Source: Tumebacillus sp. BK434 (GTDB taxonomy: Bacteria > Bacillota > Bacilli > Tumebacillales > Tumebacillaceae). From it: a stretch of DNA of 64,000 bases. Shown piece by piece: positions 39,034 to 46,965 of the stretch. The position numbers were made by a program, and so were the translations under genes. Below the pieces are notes generated by a model that was given only the letters and a program-made list of their open reading frames with translations, was not told the origin of the DNA and did no database searches. The stretch lies in assembly GCF_004340785.1 (NCBI RefSeq), contig NZ_SLXS01000002.1, positions 620,001 to 684,000 of the forward strand, written 5' to 3'. How positions within the stretch are numbered: the first letter of the stretch is position 1; the number at the start of each line of letters is the position of its first letter.

Positions 39034-40485
39034 ATGACCGCGACCCAGTCACAGTCTCAGTACGAAACGATCATCGGTCTGGAAATCCACGTCGAGATGA
39101 GCACGAATTCGAAGATCTTCTGCGGCTGCTCGACCGAATTCGGCGCGCCTCCGAACAGCAACGTCTGCCCGATCTGCCTCGGCCACCCGGGCGTATTGCC
39201 GGTGCTGAACCGTGAAGCGTTGAACAAAGCGATGAAGGCGGCCTTGGCGCTGAACTGCCGGATCAACACCGAGAGCAAATTTGACCGCAAGAACTACTTT
39301 TACCCCGACTCGCCGAAAGCGTATCAGATCTCGCAGTACGACAAACCGATCGGCGAGCACGGCTGGCTGGAGATCGAAGTGGGCGGCGAAACGAAGCAGA
39401 TCCGCATCAACCGCGTGCATCTGGAGGAAGATGCGGGCAAGCTGACCCACGCCGAAGACGGCTCGTCCACCCTGATCGACTTCAACCGTGTCGGCGTGCC
39501 GTTGATCGAGATCGTCTCCGAGGCGGACATTCGCACACCGGAAGAAGCGAAAGCCTATCTGGAGAAGATCAAAGCGATCATGCAGTACTGCGACATCTCC
39601 GACTGCAAGATGGAAGAGGGGTCGTTGCGCTGCGACGCCAACATCTCGCTGCGCCCGTGGGGGCAAGCGGAGTTCGGCACCAAGCGCGAGTTGAAAAACA
39701 TGAACTCCTTCTCCAACGTGCAGAAAGCGCTCGAATATGAACAGGCCGCCCAAGCGGAGCTGATCGGGCAGGGCATCGAGATCCTGCAGAGCACCTTGCG
39801 CTGGGACGATGCAGCGAAGAAGACGATCACCATGCGCACCAAAGAAGATGCGCATGACTACCGCTACTTCCCGGAGCCGGACCTCGTGCAGCTCGCGATC
39901 GACGACGCGTGGATCGAAAGCATCCGCGCTACGATCCCCGAGCTGCCGACCGAGAAGAAGGCCCGCTACATTGCCGAGCTCAGCCTGCCGTCCTACGATG
40001 CGGACGTGCTGACCGCGTCGAAGCCGGTCGCCGACTTTTTTGAAGCGACCGTGGCGGGCGGGGCCGATCCGAAGGCGGTCTCGAACTGGATCATGGGCGA
40101 CTTCCTGCGCTACCTCAACCAGCACGGCTTGGAGATCACCGAGGCGAAAGTGCGGCCGGCACAGCTCGGCGCGATGATCCACATGATCGGCACAGGCAAG
40201 ATTTCCCTCAAGATCGCCAAAGATGTCTTGAAAGACATGTTGGAGACGGGTCGCGACCCGGAGCAGATCGTTGAGGAAAAAGGCCTCGTGCAGATCTCCG
40301 ACGAAGGAGCGCTGGGCGGGATCATCGAGGAAGTTCTTGCTAACAATCCGCAATCTGTGGAAGACTATAAAGCGGGGAAAGAGCGCGCCCTCGGCGCCTT
40401 GGTCGGCCAGGTGATGAAAGCGACCAAAGGCCAGGCCAACCCGGGGCTCGTGAACAAACTCATTTTGGAGCGCATCAATGCGTAG
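39034..40485 (+). CDS. gatB: Glutamyl/aspartyl-tRNA amidotransferase subunit B
   Basis: GatB activates the tRNA-bound carboxylate by phosphorylation and receives ammonia from GatA. The 483-residue protein has the EIHVEMST start, zinc-site residues in CGCSTEFG and [27 protein letters not shown], and the C-terminal helical YqeY-like tail binding tRNA. Ribosome binding site AGGAGGAGAG. A terminator follows, before dagK. Confidence 0.96.
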   Translation: MTATQSQSQYETIIGLEIHVEMSTNSKIFCGCSTEFGAPPNSNVCPICLGHPGVLPVLNREALNKAMKAALALNCRINTESKFDRKNYFYPDSPKAYQISQYDKPIGEHGWLEIEVGGETKQIRINRVHLEEDAGKLTHAEDGSSTLIDFNRVGVPLIEIVSEADIRTPEEAKAYLEKIKAIMQYCDISDCKMEEGSLRCDANISLRPWGQAEFGTKRELKNMNSFSNVQKALEYEQAAQAELIGQGIEILQSTLRWDDAAKKTITMRTKEDAHDYRYFPEPDLVQLAIDDAWIESIRATIPELPTEKKARYIAELSLPSYDADVLTASKPVADFFEATVAGGADPKAVSNWIMGDFLRYLNQHGLEITEAKVRPAQLGAMIHMIGTGKISLKIAKDVLKDMLETGRDPEQIVEEKGLVQISDEGALGGIIEEVLANNPQSVEDYKAGKERALGALVGQVMKATKGQANPGLVNKLILERINA

Positions 40486-40512
40486 TCAGACTCGTACTCT
40501 TTACTAGAGGAG

Positions 40513-40545
40513 AACCCCAAGCGGTGAACGGCTTGGGGTTTTTCA
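40513..40545 (+). terminator. Terminator after gatB
   Basis: AACCCCAAGC/GCTTGGGGTT stem followed by TTTTTC. Confidence 0.85.
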
Positions 40546-40575
40546 CAGCATGTCTTTATCAGGAGGTGTCGCGCG

Positions 40576-41499
40576 ATGCGGCGACCGCGTGCAAGGCTGA
40601 TCTATAACCCCAGCGCCGGCAAGGAAGCGCTGCGCAACCACTTGCCGGATGTGTTAGATATTTTAGAACAAGGCGGCTTAGAAGTTTCCTGCGCGATGAC
40701 GCACGGCGCGAACGACGCGATCCTCGCGGCGCGCCAGGCTTCGGCCGAGCATTTCGATTATGTGATCGCAGCGGGCGGGGACGGCACGATCAACGAAGTC
40801 GTCAACGGCCTGTCGACGCTCGACTACCGCCCGACGCTCGGCATCTTGCCGGCGGGCACGACCAACGATTTGGGACGGGCGCTCGGCATTCCCCGCGATC
40901 TGAAAAAAGCCTGCGAGATCATCGTCCATCGCCACGCGATGGAGATGGACGTCGGCCAGATCGGCGACGACGGCTATTTTATCAACATCGCCGGCTGCGG
41001 GCGGCTGACCGAGCTGACCTATGAAGTGCCGAGCAAGCTGAAAACGCACCTCGGGCAGCTGGCCTACTACGTCAAAGGGCTGGAAAAACTGCCGGGGCTG
41101 AAAACGATCCATCTGGAGATCGACTCGCCCGATTTTGCGTACGAAGGCAAAGCGATGCTCTGTCTGATCGCCAACTCCAACTCGGTCGGCGGGTTTGAAA
41201 AACTCGCCCCGAACGCCAAACTGAACGACGGACTGTTCGATGTGATCCTGATCAAGCAGGTCTCCCTGCCCGAGCTGATCACCTTGGCGCGGATGGCGAT
41301 GAAAGGCGATCATACGAACAGCGACCGCGTGATATACTTCCAGACCGACTCGCTGACCATCTCCTCGCCGGAGCTGGTCGAACTGAACCTCGACGGCGAA
41401 TTCGGCGGCCATCTGCCGCAGACATTCCGCTGCTTGAAGCACCATTTAAAAGTGCTGGTCGCGCCGCCGGCAGACAACGGGAGGCTGTTGCTGCCATGA
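40576..41499 (+). CDS. dagK: Diacylglycerol kinase DagK (DgkB/YerQ type)
   Basis: A 307-residue soluble lipid kinase that returns diacylglycerol, released by lipoteichoic acid synthesis, to phosphatidic acid. Motifs: LIYNPSAGKE, the GGDGTINEVVNGL ATP site, GILPAGTTNDLGRALGI and the C-terminal LNLDGEFGG. This is the B. subtilis YerQ type, and its position after gatB matches that genome. AGGAGGTG stands 8 bases before the ATG. The last codons overlap the cyclodeaminase start (ATGA). Confidence 0.93.
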   Translation: MRRPRARLIYNPSAGKEALRNHLPDVLDILEQGGLEVSCAMTHGANDAILAARQASAEHFDYVIAAGGDGTINEVVNGLSTLDYRPTLGILPAGTTNDLGRALGIPRDLKKACEIIVHRHAMEMDVGQIGDDGYFINIAGCGRLTELTYEVPSKLKTHLGQLAYYVKGLEKLPGLKTIHLEIDSPDFAYEGKAMLCLIANSNSVGGFEKLAPNAKLNDGLFDVILIKQVSLPELITLARMAMKGDHTNSDRVIYFQTDSLTISSPELVELNLDGEFGGHLPQTFRCLKHHLKVLVAPPADNGRLLLP

Positions 41500-42083
41500 C
41501 GAGGACGCGAACCGGGCGTTTTGTCGATGAGCCGTTCCCCAACCTCTGCGACTGGGTCGCGCACCCCGACGTGCCAAGTCCCGCGGGCGGCACGGTCGTG
41601 GCGGCTTGCAGCGCGCTTGCGGCATCGTTGGCCGAGCTGATCTTGCGCGTGACGAAAAACCGCTTGGATAAAAAGGGCGAGAGAACGGAGCGCGTGGACG
41701 AGCTGCTGACAGAAGCGGCAGCGCTGCGCGTCCGCCTGCTCGACTACGGCGAAGGTGACGTGTATGAAGCGCAGAAGATCATCCAAGGCGAGCGCAACGC
41801 CTGCGTGCGCAAAGACGTGGGCAGCCCGGCGAAGATCGCGGGTACGATCGTCAAAGTGCTGCGGCTCGGCAACGAGCTGGCCCCGATGGTAGGGATTGCG
41901 CTGCACAGCGATGTGCGCGTGATCGCGTATCTCGCCCACGCCGGGGTGATGGGCATCACCGAGATCTGCTACGCCAACATCCGCCTCGCAGGCGGCGCGG
42001 ATGACGAACTGATGGCCCGCATCGAGCGCTGGCGCACCGAAGCGGCCGAACTCCGCGACAGCATCTTGTCGCGCACCACGTAA
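41496..42083 (+). CDS. Cyclodeaminase/cyclohydrolase family protein (FTCD C-terminal-like)
   Basis: A 195-residue all-helical protein resembling the cyclodeaminase half of formiminotransferase-cyclodeaminase and FchA cyclohydrolase, which act on one-carbon tetrahydrofolates. The characteristic PSPAGGTVVAACSALAASLAEL glycine-rich start and later PAKIAGTIVKVLRLGNELAP and ANIRLAGGADDE blocks are present. It overlaps dagK by four bases and precedes rlmCD by 14. Partner folate enzymes are not adjacent. Confidence 0.8.
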   Translation: MTRTRTGRFVDEPFPNLCDWVAHPDVPSPAGGTVVAACSALAASLAELILRVTKNRLDKKGERTERVDELLTEAAALRVRLLDYGEGDVYEAQKIIQGERNACVRKDVGSPAKIAGTIVKVLRLGNELAPMVGIALHSDVRVIAYLAHAGVMGITEICYANIRLAGGADDELMARIERWRTEAAELRDSILSRTT

Positions 42084-42097
42084 GGAGACTTGTCCCA

Positions 42098-43477
42098 ATG
42101 GCGAAACCGAAACTGCAGGTACCTGTAGAGAAAAACCAATACATCGAGCTCGACATCACCGGCCTCGGCCACGAAGGCGAAGGCGTCGGAAAGTACGAAG
42201 GCTTTACCGTTTTCGTGCCGCGCGCCTTGCCGGGCGAACGCGTAAAGGCGAAAGTGATCCGCGTGCAGAAGACCTACGCCAACGGGCGGCTGATCGACGT
42301 ACTCCAAGGCACCGACAGCCGCACCGAGCCGCCCTGCCCGATCTTCCACCGCTGCGGCGGCTGCCATCTGCAGCACATGACCTACGAGGCGCAGTTGAAG
42401 CACAAGCGCCAGACGGTCGTCGACGCCTTGACCCGCATCGGCAAGCTGGAAGGCGTGACCGTGCACGAGACCCTGGGCATGGACAAACCTTGGCAGTATC
42501 GGAACAAGGCGCAAGTGCCGCTCGGGGAGATCGACGGTCGTCTGGCTGTAGGCTTTTACGCGCCGCGGACGCACGACATCATCGAGATGCAGAGCTGCGA
42601 TATTCAGCATGCCTATAATGATGAGATTGTACATACGACAAAAGAAATTCTGCAGGAGCTGGCGATCCCGCACTACGAAGAAGAAACGGGTCGCGGCTTG
42701 GTGCGCCATATCATTGGACGGGCAGGCTTCCATACCGGGGAGACCATGCTCGTGCTGGTGACGAACGGCCGGAAGATCCCCAATCGGGACGTGCTGATCG
42801 ACCGCCTGCGCGCCCGGATTCCGCATCTGGTGAGCATCGTGCAGAATATCAACATGGAGAAGACCAACGTCATCTTCGGCAAAGAGACGCTGACACTGTG
42901 GGGGAAAGACACGATTACCGATACGATCGGGGACATCAAGTTCGACATTTCCGCGCGATCTTTCTTCCAAGTCAACCCGGTGCAGACCGAAGTGCTGTAC
43001 GGAAAAGCGCTGGAGTACGCCAACCTGACCGGCACCGAGACCGTGATCGACGCCTATTGTGGCATTGGAACTATTTCTCTGTTCCTGGCGAAGAAGGCGA
43101 AGCAAGTCTACGGCGTGGAGATCGTGCCGGAAGCGATTGAGGATGCGAAGAAAAACGCTGCGCTGAATGACATTTCGAATGCCCACTTCGCTGTGGGCGA
43201 GGCAGAGACGGTGATTCCGAAGTGGTACCGCGACGGTGTACGGGCCGACGTGCTGGTCGTCGACCCGCCGCGCAAAGGCTGCGACGAGCAATTGCTGGCA
43301 ACCATCGCGGACATGAAGCCGGAGCGTGTGGTGTATGTGAGCTGCAACCCCGGTACGCTGGCACGTGACCTGCGCTATCTGGAGGACAACGGGTATAAGA
43401 CAGTGGAAGTGACGCCGGTGGATATGTTCCCGCATACGTTCCATGTGGAGGCGGTCGTATGGATGGCTCGAAAATGA
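42098..43477 (+). CDS. rlmCD: 23S rRNA (uracil-C5)-methyltransferase RlmCD
   Basis: The 459-residue TrmA/RumA-family enzyme methylates uracils of 23S rRNA (U747 and U1939 for the B. subtilis enzyme). An N-terminal TRAM domain (about 10-70: LDITGLGHEGEGVGKYEGF) precedes iron-sulfur cysteines (PPCPIFHRCGGCHLQHM and a later SCD), then the SAM domain with DAYCGIGTISLFLA, VVDPPRKGCDE and the catalytic Cys in YVSCNPGTLARDL. AAGGAGAC lies upstream. It ends the conserved gat-rlmCD block; the accessory region with an ABC-F gene begins directly after. Confidence 0.92.
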   Translation: MAKPKLQVPVEKNQYIELDITGLGHEGEGVGKYEGFTVFVPRALPGERVKAKVIRVQKTYANGRLIDVLQGTDSRTEPPCPIFHRCGGCHLQHMTYEAQLKHKRQTVVDALTRIGKLEGVTVHETLGMDKPWQYRNKAQVPLGEIDGRLAVGFYAPRTHDIIEMQSCDIQHAYNDEIVHTTKEILQELAIPHYEEETGRGLVRHIIGRAGFHTGETMLVLVTNGRKIPNRDVLIDRLRARIPHLVSIVQNINMEKTNVIFGKETLTLWGKDTITDTIGDIKFDISARSFFQVNPVQTEVLYGKALEYANLTGTETVIDAYCGIGTISLFLAKKAKQVYGVEIVPEAIEDAKKNAALNDISNAHFAVGEAETVIPKWYRDGVRADVLVVDPPRKGCDEQLLATIADMKPERVVYVSCNPGTLARDLRYLEDNGYKTVEVTPVDMFPHTFHVEAVVWMARK

Positions 43478-43665
43478 GATGTGGCAGGTTCGCTAAATAT
43501 AGATGGCTTGTGTACAAGGCATGGGCAGGAAGTAGCAGAACTAAAAGCTAAGCGTGACAAGCTGGAACGGGAGCTTGGGGCGACGATGGTTGAACTTGCT
43601 GAAATGGAGACGTTTCAGCATGGAATAGCGTCAGTGCTCGATCGAGAAGGTAACCCATCGTCATG

Positions 43666-43694
43666 TTGCAATCCAGAAGCGGGTATGCTAAGAT
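43666..43694 (+). promoter_or_regulatory. Promoter of the ABC-F transcript
   Basis: TTGCAA, 17-bp spacer, TAAGAT with upstream TGC (extended -10). Transcription would start near 43701, only about 18 bases before the upstream ORF. Confidence 0.65.
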
Positions 43695-43718
43695 CGTTCT
43701 AACCCTAAAACGATTGGA

Positions 43719-43736
43719 GTGAAGAGGATTATGTAA
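43719..43736 (+). CDS. Minimal upstream ORF of the ABC-F leader (VKRIM-stop, or ATG-TAA)
   Basis: GTG 43719 opens a five-codon frame (MKRIM) ending at TAA 43734; its last sense codon is an ATG directly followed by the stop, so an ATG-stop frame is also possible with GAAGAGG upstream. The stop lies 3 bases before the left arm of the anti-antiterminator hairpin, so a ribosome paused here would melt that hairpin. Which start is used cannot be decided by reading. Confidence 0.5.
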   Translation: MKRIM

Positions 43737-43872
43737 TTTTTCTTGCCATTTTTTTGAAGAATATAGCAGAATTTGTTCTATTCTTCATAGGCAAGAAAGT
43801 TACCTGATTCTTTTCACTCAAAAAATATACCCTTTTCCTACCCTGTACTGGGTGGGATGTGCTGTATTTTTT

Positions 43873-43915
43873 GAGCTACAAGAAAGGTAACTTTCTTGTA
43901 GCTCTTTTTATTTTG
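43873..43915 (+). terminator. Leader terminator before the ABC-F gene
   Basis: Perfect 14-bp stem GAGCTACAAGAAAG/CTTTCTTGTAGCTC, loop GTAA, then TTTTTATTTTG. It ends just before the ribosome binding site AAAGGAGG (43918-43925). Confidence 0.93.
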
Positions 43916-43935
43916 CCAAAGGAGGTTGAAGACAC

Positions 43936-45420
43936 ATGTCATTGATCAAGGTAACAAACCTGACGTTTGCTCATGACGGCAGTTACGACAACATCTTTGA
44001 GAATGTTAGCTTTCAAATTGATACCGACTGGAAGTTGGGCTTTACGGGGAGAAACGGCCGGGGCAAGACCACGTTTCTCAATCTGCTGCTGGGGAAGTAC
44101 GAATACAGCGGAACGATTTCGGCCACCGTCAGCTTCGAGTACTTCCCTTTCCACGTTGAACACAAAGAGAACCATACGATCGACGTCGTTGCCGACATCG
44201 ATCCGGACTTTGAGCATTGGCAGCTTCTACGCGAGCTTTCGCTGCTGCATGTGTCGGAGGACGTGTTATACCGACCGTTCGAATCGTTGTCCAACGGAGA
44301 ACAAACGAAGGTGATGCTGGCCGCCCTGTTTTTGAAGGAAAACCGTTTTTTGCTCATTGACGAGCCGACCAACCATCTGGATCTGCACGCTCGGAAGCTG
44401 GTCAGCGATTATTTGAACCAAAAGAGCGGGTTTATTTTGGTGTCGCACGACCGGGCGTTTCTCGACAACTGTGTGGATCACGTTCTTTCGATCAACAAGA
44501 CGAATATCGAAATCCAGAAGGGGAATTTTTCCGACTGGTGGGAGAACAAAGAACGACAGGACAACTTTGAGATGGCCGAGAACGACAAGCTGAGGAAGGA
44601 CATCAAGCGGCTGTCCGAAGCGTCCAAGCGGACGAGCGGTTGGTCGCACGAAGTGGAAAAAACGAAAAACGGCACCCGCAACTCCGGCTCCAAGGTCGAT
44701 AAAGGGTACATCGGTCACAAGGCTGCCAAAATGATGAAGAGGTCCAAATCGATCGAGAAAAGACAACAATCGGCGATTGAGGAAAGATCCCAATTGCTTA
44801 AAAACGTTGAAAGCTCGGAAAGCCTGAAAATCTCTCAAATCTCGTATCACAAACAGCAATTGGTCGAGTTTGACCGCGTTTCGATTCAGTACGGTGAGAG
44901 GGAGGTTTGCCGCGACGTCAGCTTTTCGGTGGAGCAAGGAGATCGCATTGTGCTGTCTGGTTCGAACGGTTCAGGTAAATCCAGCTTGCTCAAACTGATT
45001 TGCGGCGAGGAAATTCCTTATTCCGGCACGTTGCGCATAGGGAGCCAGTTGAAAATATCATACGTTTCGCAGGACACCTCACACTTGCGGGGCAATTTGT
45101 CGGACTTCGCCAGAAACTGCGGGATTGACGAAAGCCTGTTCAAAGCGAATTTGAGTAAACTCGATTTTTCGCGCGTGCAATTCGAAAAGGACATCGCTTC
45201 TTTTAGCGGCGGTCAGAAGAAAAAGGTGCTGATCGCGAAAAGCCTCTCCGAGCGGGTACATTTGCATGTTTGGGACGAACCGCTCAATTTTGTCGACGTT
45301 ATTTCCCGGATGCAAATCGAAGAGCTGCTGCTGGAGCATTCTCCGACCATCCTTTTTGTGGAGCATGACAGCGAGTTTTGCAAGCAGATCGCGACCAAGA
45401 TTGTGGAACTGAAAGACTAA
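43936..45420 (+). CDS. ABC-F ribosome-protection protein (Lsa-like)
   Basis: A 494-residue protein with two ABC ATPase domains and no membrane segment. Domain 1 has Walker A GRNGRGKTT, signature LSNGEQ and Walker B LLIDEPTNHLD; domain 2 has GSNGSGKSS, FSGGQKK and LHVWDEPLNFVD. The interdomain linker is long and basic (about 200-290), the part that reaches the peptidyl transferase centre in antibiotic-resistance ABC-Fs. Overall pattern is closest to Lsa-type proteins, which protect against lincosamides, pleuromutilins and streptogramin A. Expression control by the attenuator upstream suits drug induction. The sequence appears less GC-rich than the flanking core genes, suggesting transfer. Confidence 0.9.
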   Translation: MSLIKVTNLTFAHDGSYDNIFENVSFQIDTDWKLGFTGRNGRGKTTFLNLLLGKYEYSGTISATVSFEYFPFHVEHKENHTIDVVADIDPDFEHWQLLRELSLLHVSEDVLYRPFESLSNGEQTKVMLAALFLKENRFLLIDEPTNHLDLHARKLVSDYLNQKSGFILVSHDRAFLDNCVDHVLSINKTNIEIQKGNFSDWWENKERQDNFEMAENDKLRKDIKRLSEASKRTSGWSHEVEKTKNGTRNSGSKVDKGYIGHKAAKMMKRSKSIEKRQQSAIEERSQLLKNVESSESLKISQISYHKQQLVEFDRVSIQYGEREVCRDVSFSVEQGDRIVLSGSNGSGKSSLLKLICGEEIPYSGTLRIGSQLKISYVSQDTSHLRGNLSDFARNCGIDESLFKANLSKLDFSRVQFEKDIASFSGGQKKKVLIAKSLSERVHLHVWDEPLNFVDVISRMQIEELLLEHSPTILFVEHDSEFCKQIATKIVELKD

Positions 45421-45445
45421 TCGATTTTAGGAGATGAAAACGGTG

Positions 45446-45556
45446 ATGGTTGAGGTTGTAGATGATTGGGTGAACCGTTTCCTGTTCGCTGAAGCGGTTC
45501 ACGAAAAAACATTTTGGTTGCCGGAGATTTACCAATCTATCGACAGGTGCACGTAG
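45446..45556 (+). CDS. Short ORF (36 aa) between the ABC-F and Cfr-like genes
   Basis: ATG 45446 (or in-frame GTG 45443 or ATG 45434) follows AGGAG at 45429-45433 and encodes 36 residues ending at TAG 45556 (start MVEVVDDWVNRF). A stable hairpin, GTGAACCG/CGGTTCAC (45470-45502), lies inside it. It could be a leader peptide for the Cfr-like gene or a remnant of a larger gene. No family recognised. Confidence 0.35.
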   Translation: MVEVVDDWVNRFLFAEAVHEKTFWLPEIYQSIDRCT

Positions 45557-45662
45557 CGGTCTGTCTGCAAACGTTTGCCTTTTTCTGTATAGTTGGTTTG
45601 ACGTGTCAAAGCGCCAACTGACGGTTGCTTTTTTACGTGTTCTCCGGCGGTAAGGAGAAGAC
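45557..45662 (+). promoter_or_regulatory. Structured leader of the Cfr-like gene
   Basis: It contains GCAAACGTTTGC followed by a T-tract, then GTTGG-TTTGAC / GTCAAA-GCG-CCAAC, and CAAC/GTTG before TTTTTT. These overlapping elements could form alternative hairpins, but the set is less clear-cut than at the ABC-F gene. Ribosome binding site TAAGGAG lies before ATG 45663. Confidence 0.35.
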
Positions 45663-46694
45663 ATGAGACCAACCTCGAAATATGAAATGATTCGGCGCAT
45701 GTTGTCCGATTTCAAGCAGCCCGCGTATCGGTATGCTCAGATGATGAACGCGATATTCAAACAAAACGTCGGCGAATACGAACGGATGACCTTACTGCCC
45801 AAATTTTTGCGCGACGAGTTGACCCGGATGCTTGGTCCGAACGTCTGCAGCATCGTTCCGGTAAAAGAACTCACGTCGCAACAGGTCAGCAAGGTGCTGT
45901 TTGCCATTGCGGGCGACGAACGCGTGGAGGCTGTACGTCTTACGTATGAGCGGGGGTGGAAATCGTATTGTATTTCCACGCAGTGCGGCTGCGGATTCGG
46001 GTGCAGGTTTTGCGCCACCGGTACTATCGGCCTGAAACGAAATCTGACCGCGGACGAAATTACCGATCAATTGCTGCACTTTCGCTTGAACGGCCACGCC
46101 TTGGACAGCGTCTCCTTCATGGGCATGGGGGAAGCGCTCGCCAACCCGAATATTTTTGAGGCGATGACGATTTTGACCGACCCGCAGCTCTTTGGTTTAG
46201 GACATCGGCGAATTACGATTTCCACCATTGGCCTGCTGCCGGGGATCGACAAGCTGACACGGGAGTTTCCCCAGGTCAATCTCACCTACTCGCTGCATTC
46301 GCCGTTCGACGATCAGCGAAGCGAGCTGATGCCGATTAACGACCGATTCCCAGTCCGCGACGTGTTGGAGGCATTGGATCGGCACATTCGGCATACAGGG
46401 AGAAAGGTGTATATTGCGTATACTCTGCTTCAAGGAGTCAACGACTCAACGGAGCATGCGGAAGCGGTTGCCGAGCTATTAAGGGGAAGGGGACCTGGGG
46501 AACATCTCTACCACGTGAACCTGATTCCCTTCAATTCGACCGAAGTGATGCCAGACAGCTATCGTCAATCTGATACGAATCGGCTGAAAGCGTTTGTTCG
46601 GATCTTGAAGTCAAAGGGGATCAGCATCACGGTCCGAACTCAATTCGGATCGGACATTAACGCGGCATGTGGGCAGCTATACCGCTCCGAATAA
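45663..46694 (+). CDS. Cfr-type 23S rRNA (adenine2503-C8)-methyltransferase
   Basis: The 343-residue radical SAM protein has the 4Fe-4S motif CxxxCxxC at Cys110, Cys114, Cys117 (GCGFGCRFC) and the two catalytic cysteines at Cys103 (YCIST) and Cys336 (AACGQLY), in positions that match Cfr (105 and 338). Cfr-specific blocks include DSVSFMGMGEALAN, LTYSLHSPF, LMPINDRFP, RKVYIAYTLLQGVNDS and QFGSDINAACGQLY, which separate it from housekeeping RlmN. Cfr adds a C8 methyl to A2503 and gives resistance to phenicols, lincosamides, oxazolidinones, pleuromutilins and streptogramin A. It follows the ABC-F gene by 242 bases. Confidence 0.88.
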   Translation: MRPTSKYEMIRRMLSDFKQPAYRYAQMMNAIFKQNVGEYERMTLLPKFLRDELTRMLGPNVCSIVPVKELTSQQVSKVLFAIAGDERVEAVRLTYERGWKSYCISTQCGCGFGCRFCATGTIGLKRNLTADEITDQLLHFRLNGHALDSVSFMGMGEALANPNIFEAMTILTDPQLFGLGHRRITISTIGLLPGIDKLTREFPQVNLTYSLHSPFDDQRSELMPINDRFPVRDVLEALDRHIRHTGRKVYIAYTLLQGVNDSTEHAEAVAELLRGRGPGEHLYHVNLIPFNSTEVMPDSYRQSDTNRLKAFVRILKSKGISITVRTQFGSDINAACGQLYRSE

Positions 46695-46965
46695 ACAATG
46701 TTGGAAATTAAATTTATTACGTCGGACCAGCGGGTCTGACATTGGAAATCAAAGCGGTTGCCGTGAAAGGGCAGCCGTTTTGATTTGCGGCGCAGGCTTG
46801 GGGCTAAGAAACCGACCACAACGGGAGCACGGCATGGTCGGTTGCACTGCTCCATAATGGTATAAGGATTGAATGCCAGCACTATGGAAAAGGCTCCTTT
46901 CATACGAAAGGAGCCTTTTTTACGTTGATCGCTGCGCTCCTGCTATTCGCGCAGCGATCAGTTTA
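46695..46965. other. Structured intergenic stretch after the Cfr-like gene
   Basis: Several hairpins occur in series: GTCGGACC/GGGTCTGAC (near 46729), an imperfect long one around 46744-46782 (CAAAGCGG ... CCGTTTTG), ACCGACCA/TGGTCGGT (near 46811-46845), the terminator at 46888-46921 and GATCGCTGCGC/GCGCAGCGATC (46926-46961). No ORF is convincing. Confidence 0.5.
46888..46921. terminator. Bidirectional terminator between the Cfr-like and histidine kinase genes
   Basis: AAAAGGCTCCTTT/AAAGGAGCCTTTT with T-tracts on both strands. Confidence 0.88.

Larger units (their letters stand above)
43478..43935 (+). promoter_or_regulatory. Transcription-attenuation leader of the ABC-F gene
   Basis: After about 180 bases with no recognisable gene, the sequence holds a promoter, a tiny upstream ORF, an anti-antiterminator hairpin, an antiterminator segment, a second hairpin and an intrinsic terminator, all before the ABC-F ribosome binding site. 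The pairings are exact and mutually exclusive: 43739-43747 with 43790-43798 (9 bp); 43792-43805 with 43885-43898 (14 bp); 43817-43827 with 43865-43875 (11 bp); 43873-43886 with 43891-43904 (14 bp). Ribosome stalling on the upstream ORF would free the antiterminator. Confidence 0.85.

Noticed and set aside
43481-43702. A 73-codon GTG-started frame after rlmCD with a charged, coiled-coil-like middle (ELKAKRDKLERELG)
   Set aside because: No ribosome binding site, no family, and it runs through the ABC-F promoter. At most a remnant of a recombinase tail.
43936-46694. A transposon carrying the ABC-F and Cfr-like genes
   Set aside because: No transposase, integrase or matching terminal repeats were found on either side; transfer is suggested only by composition and context.
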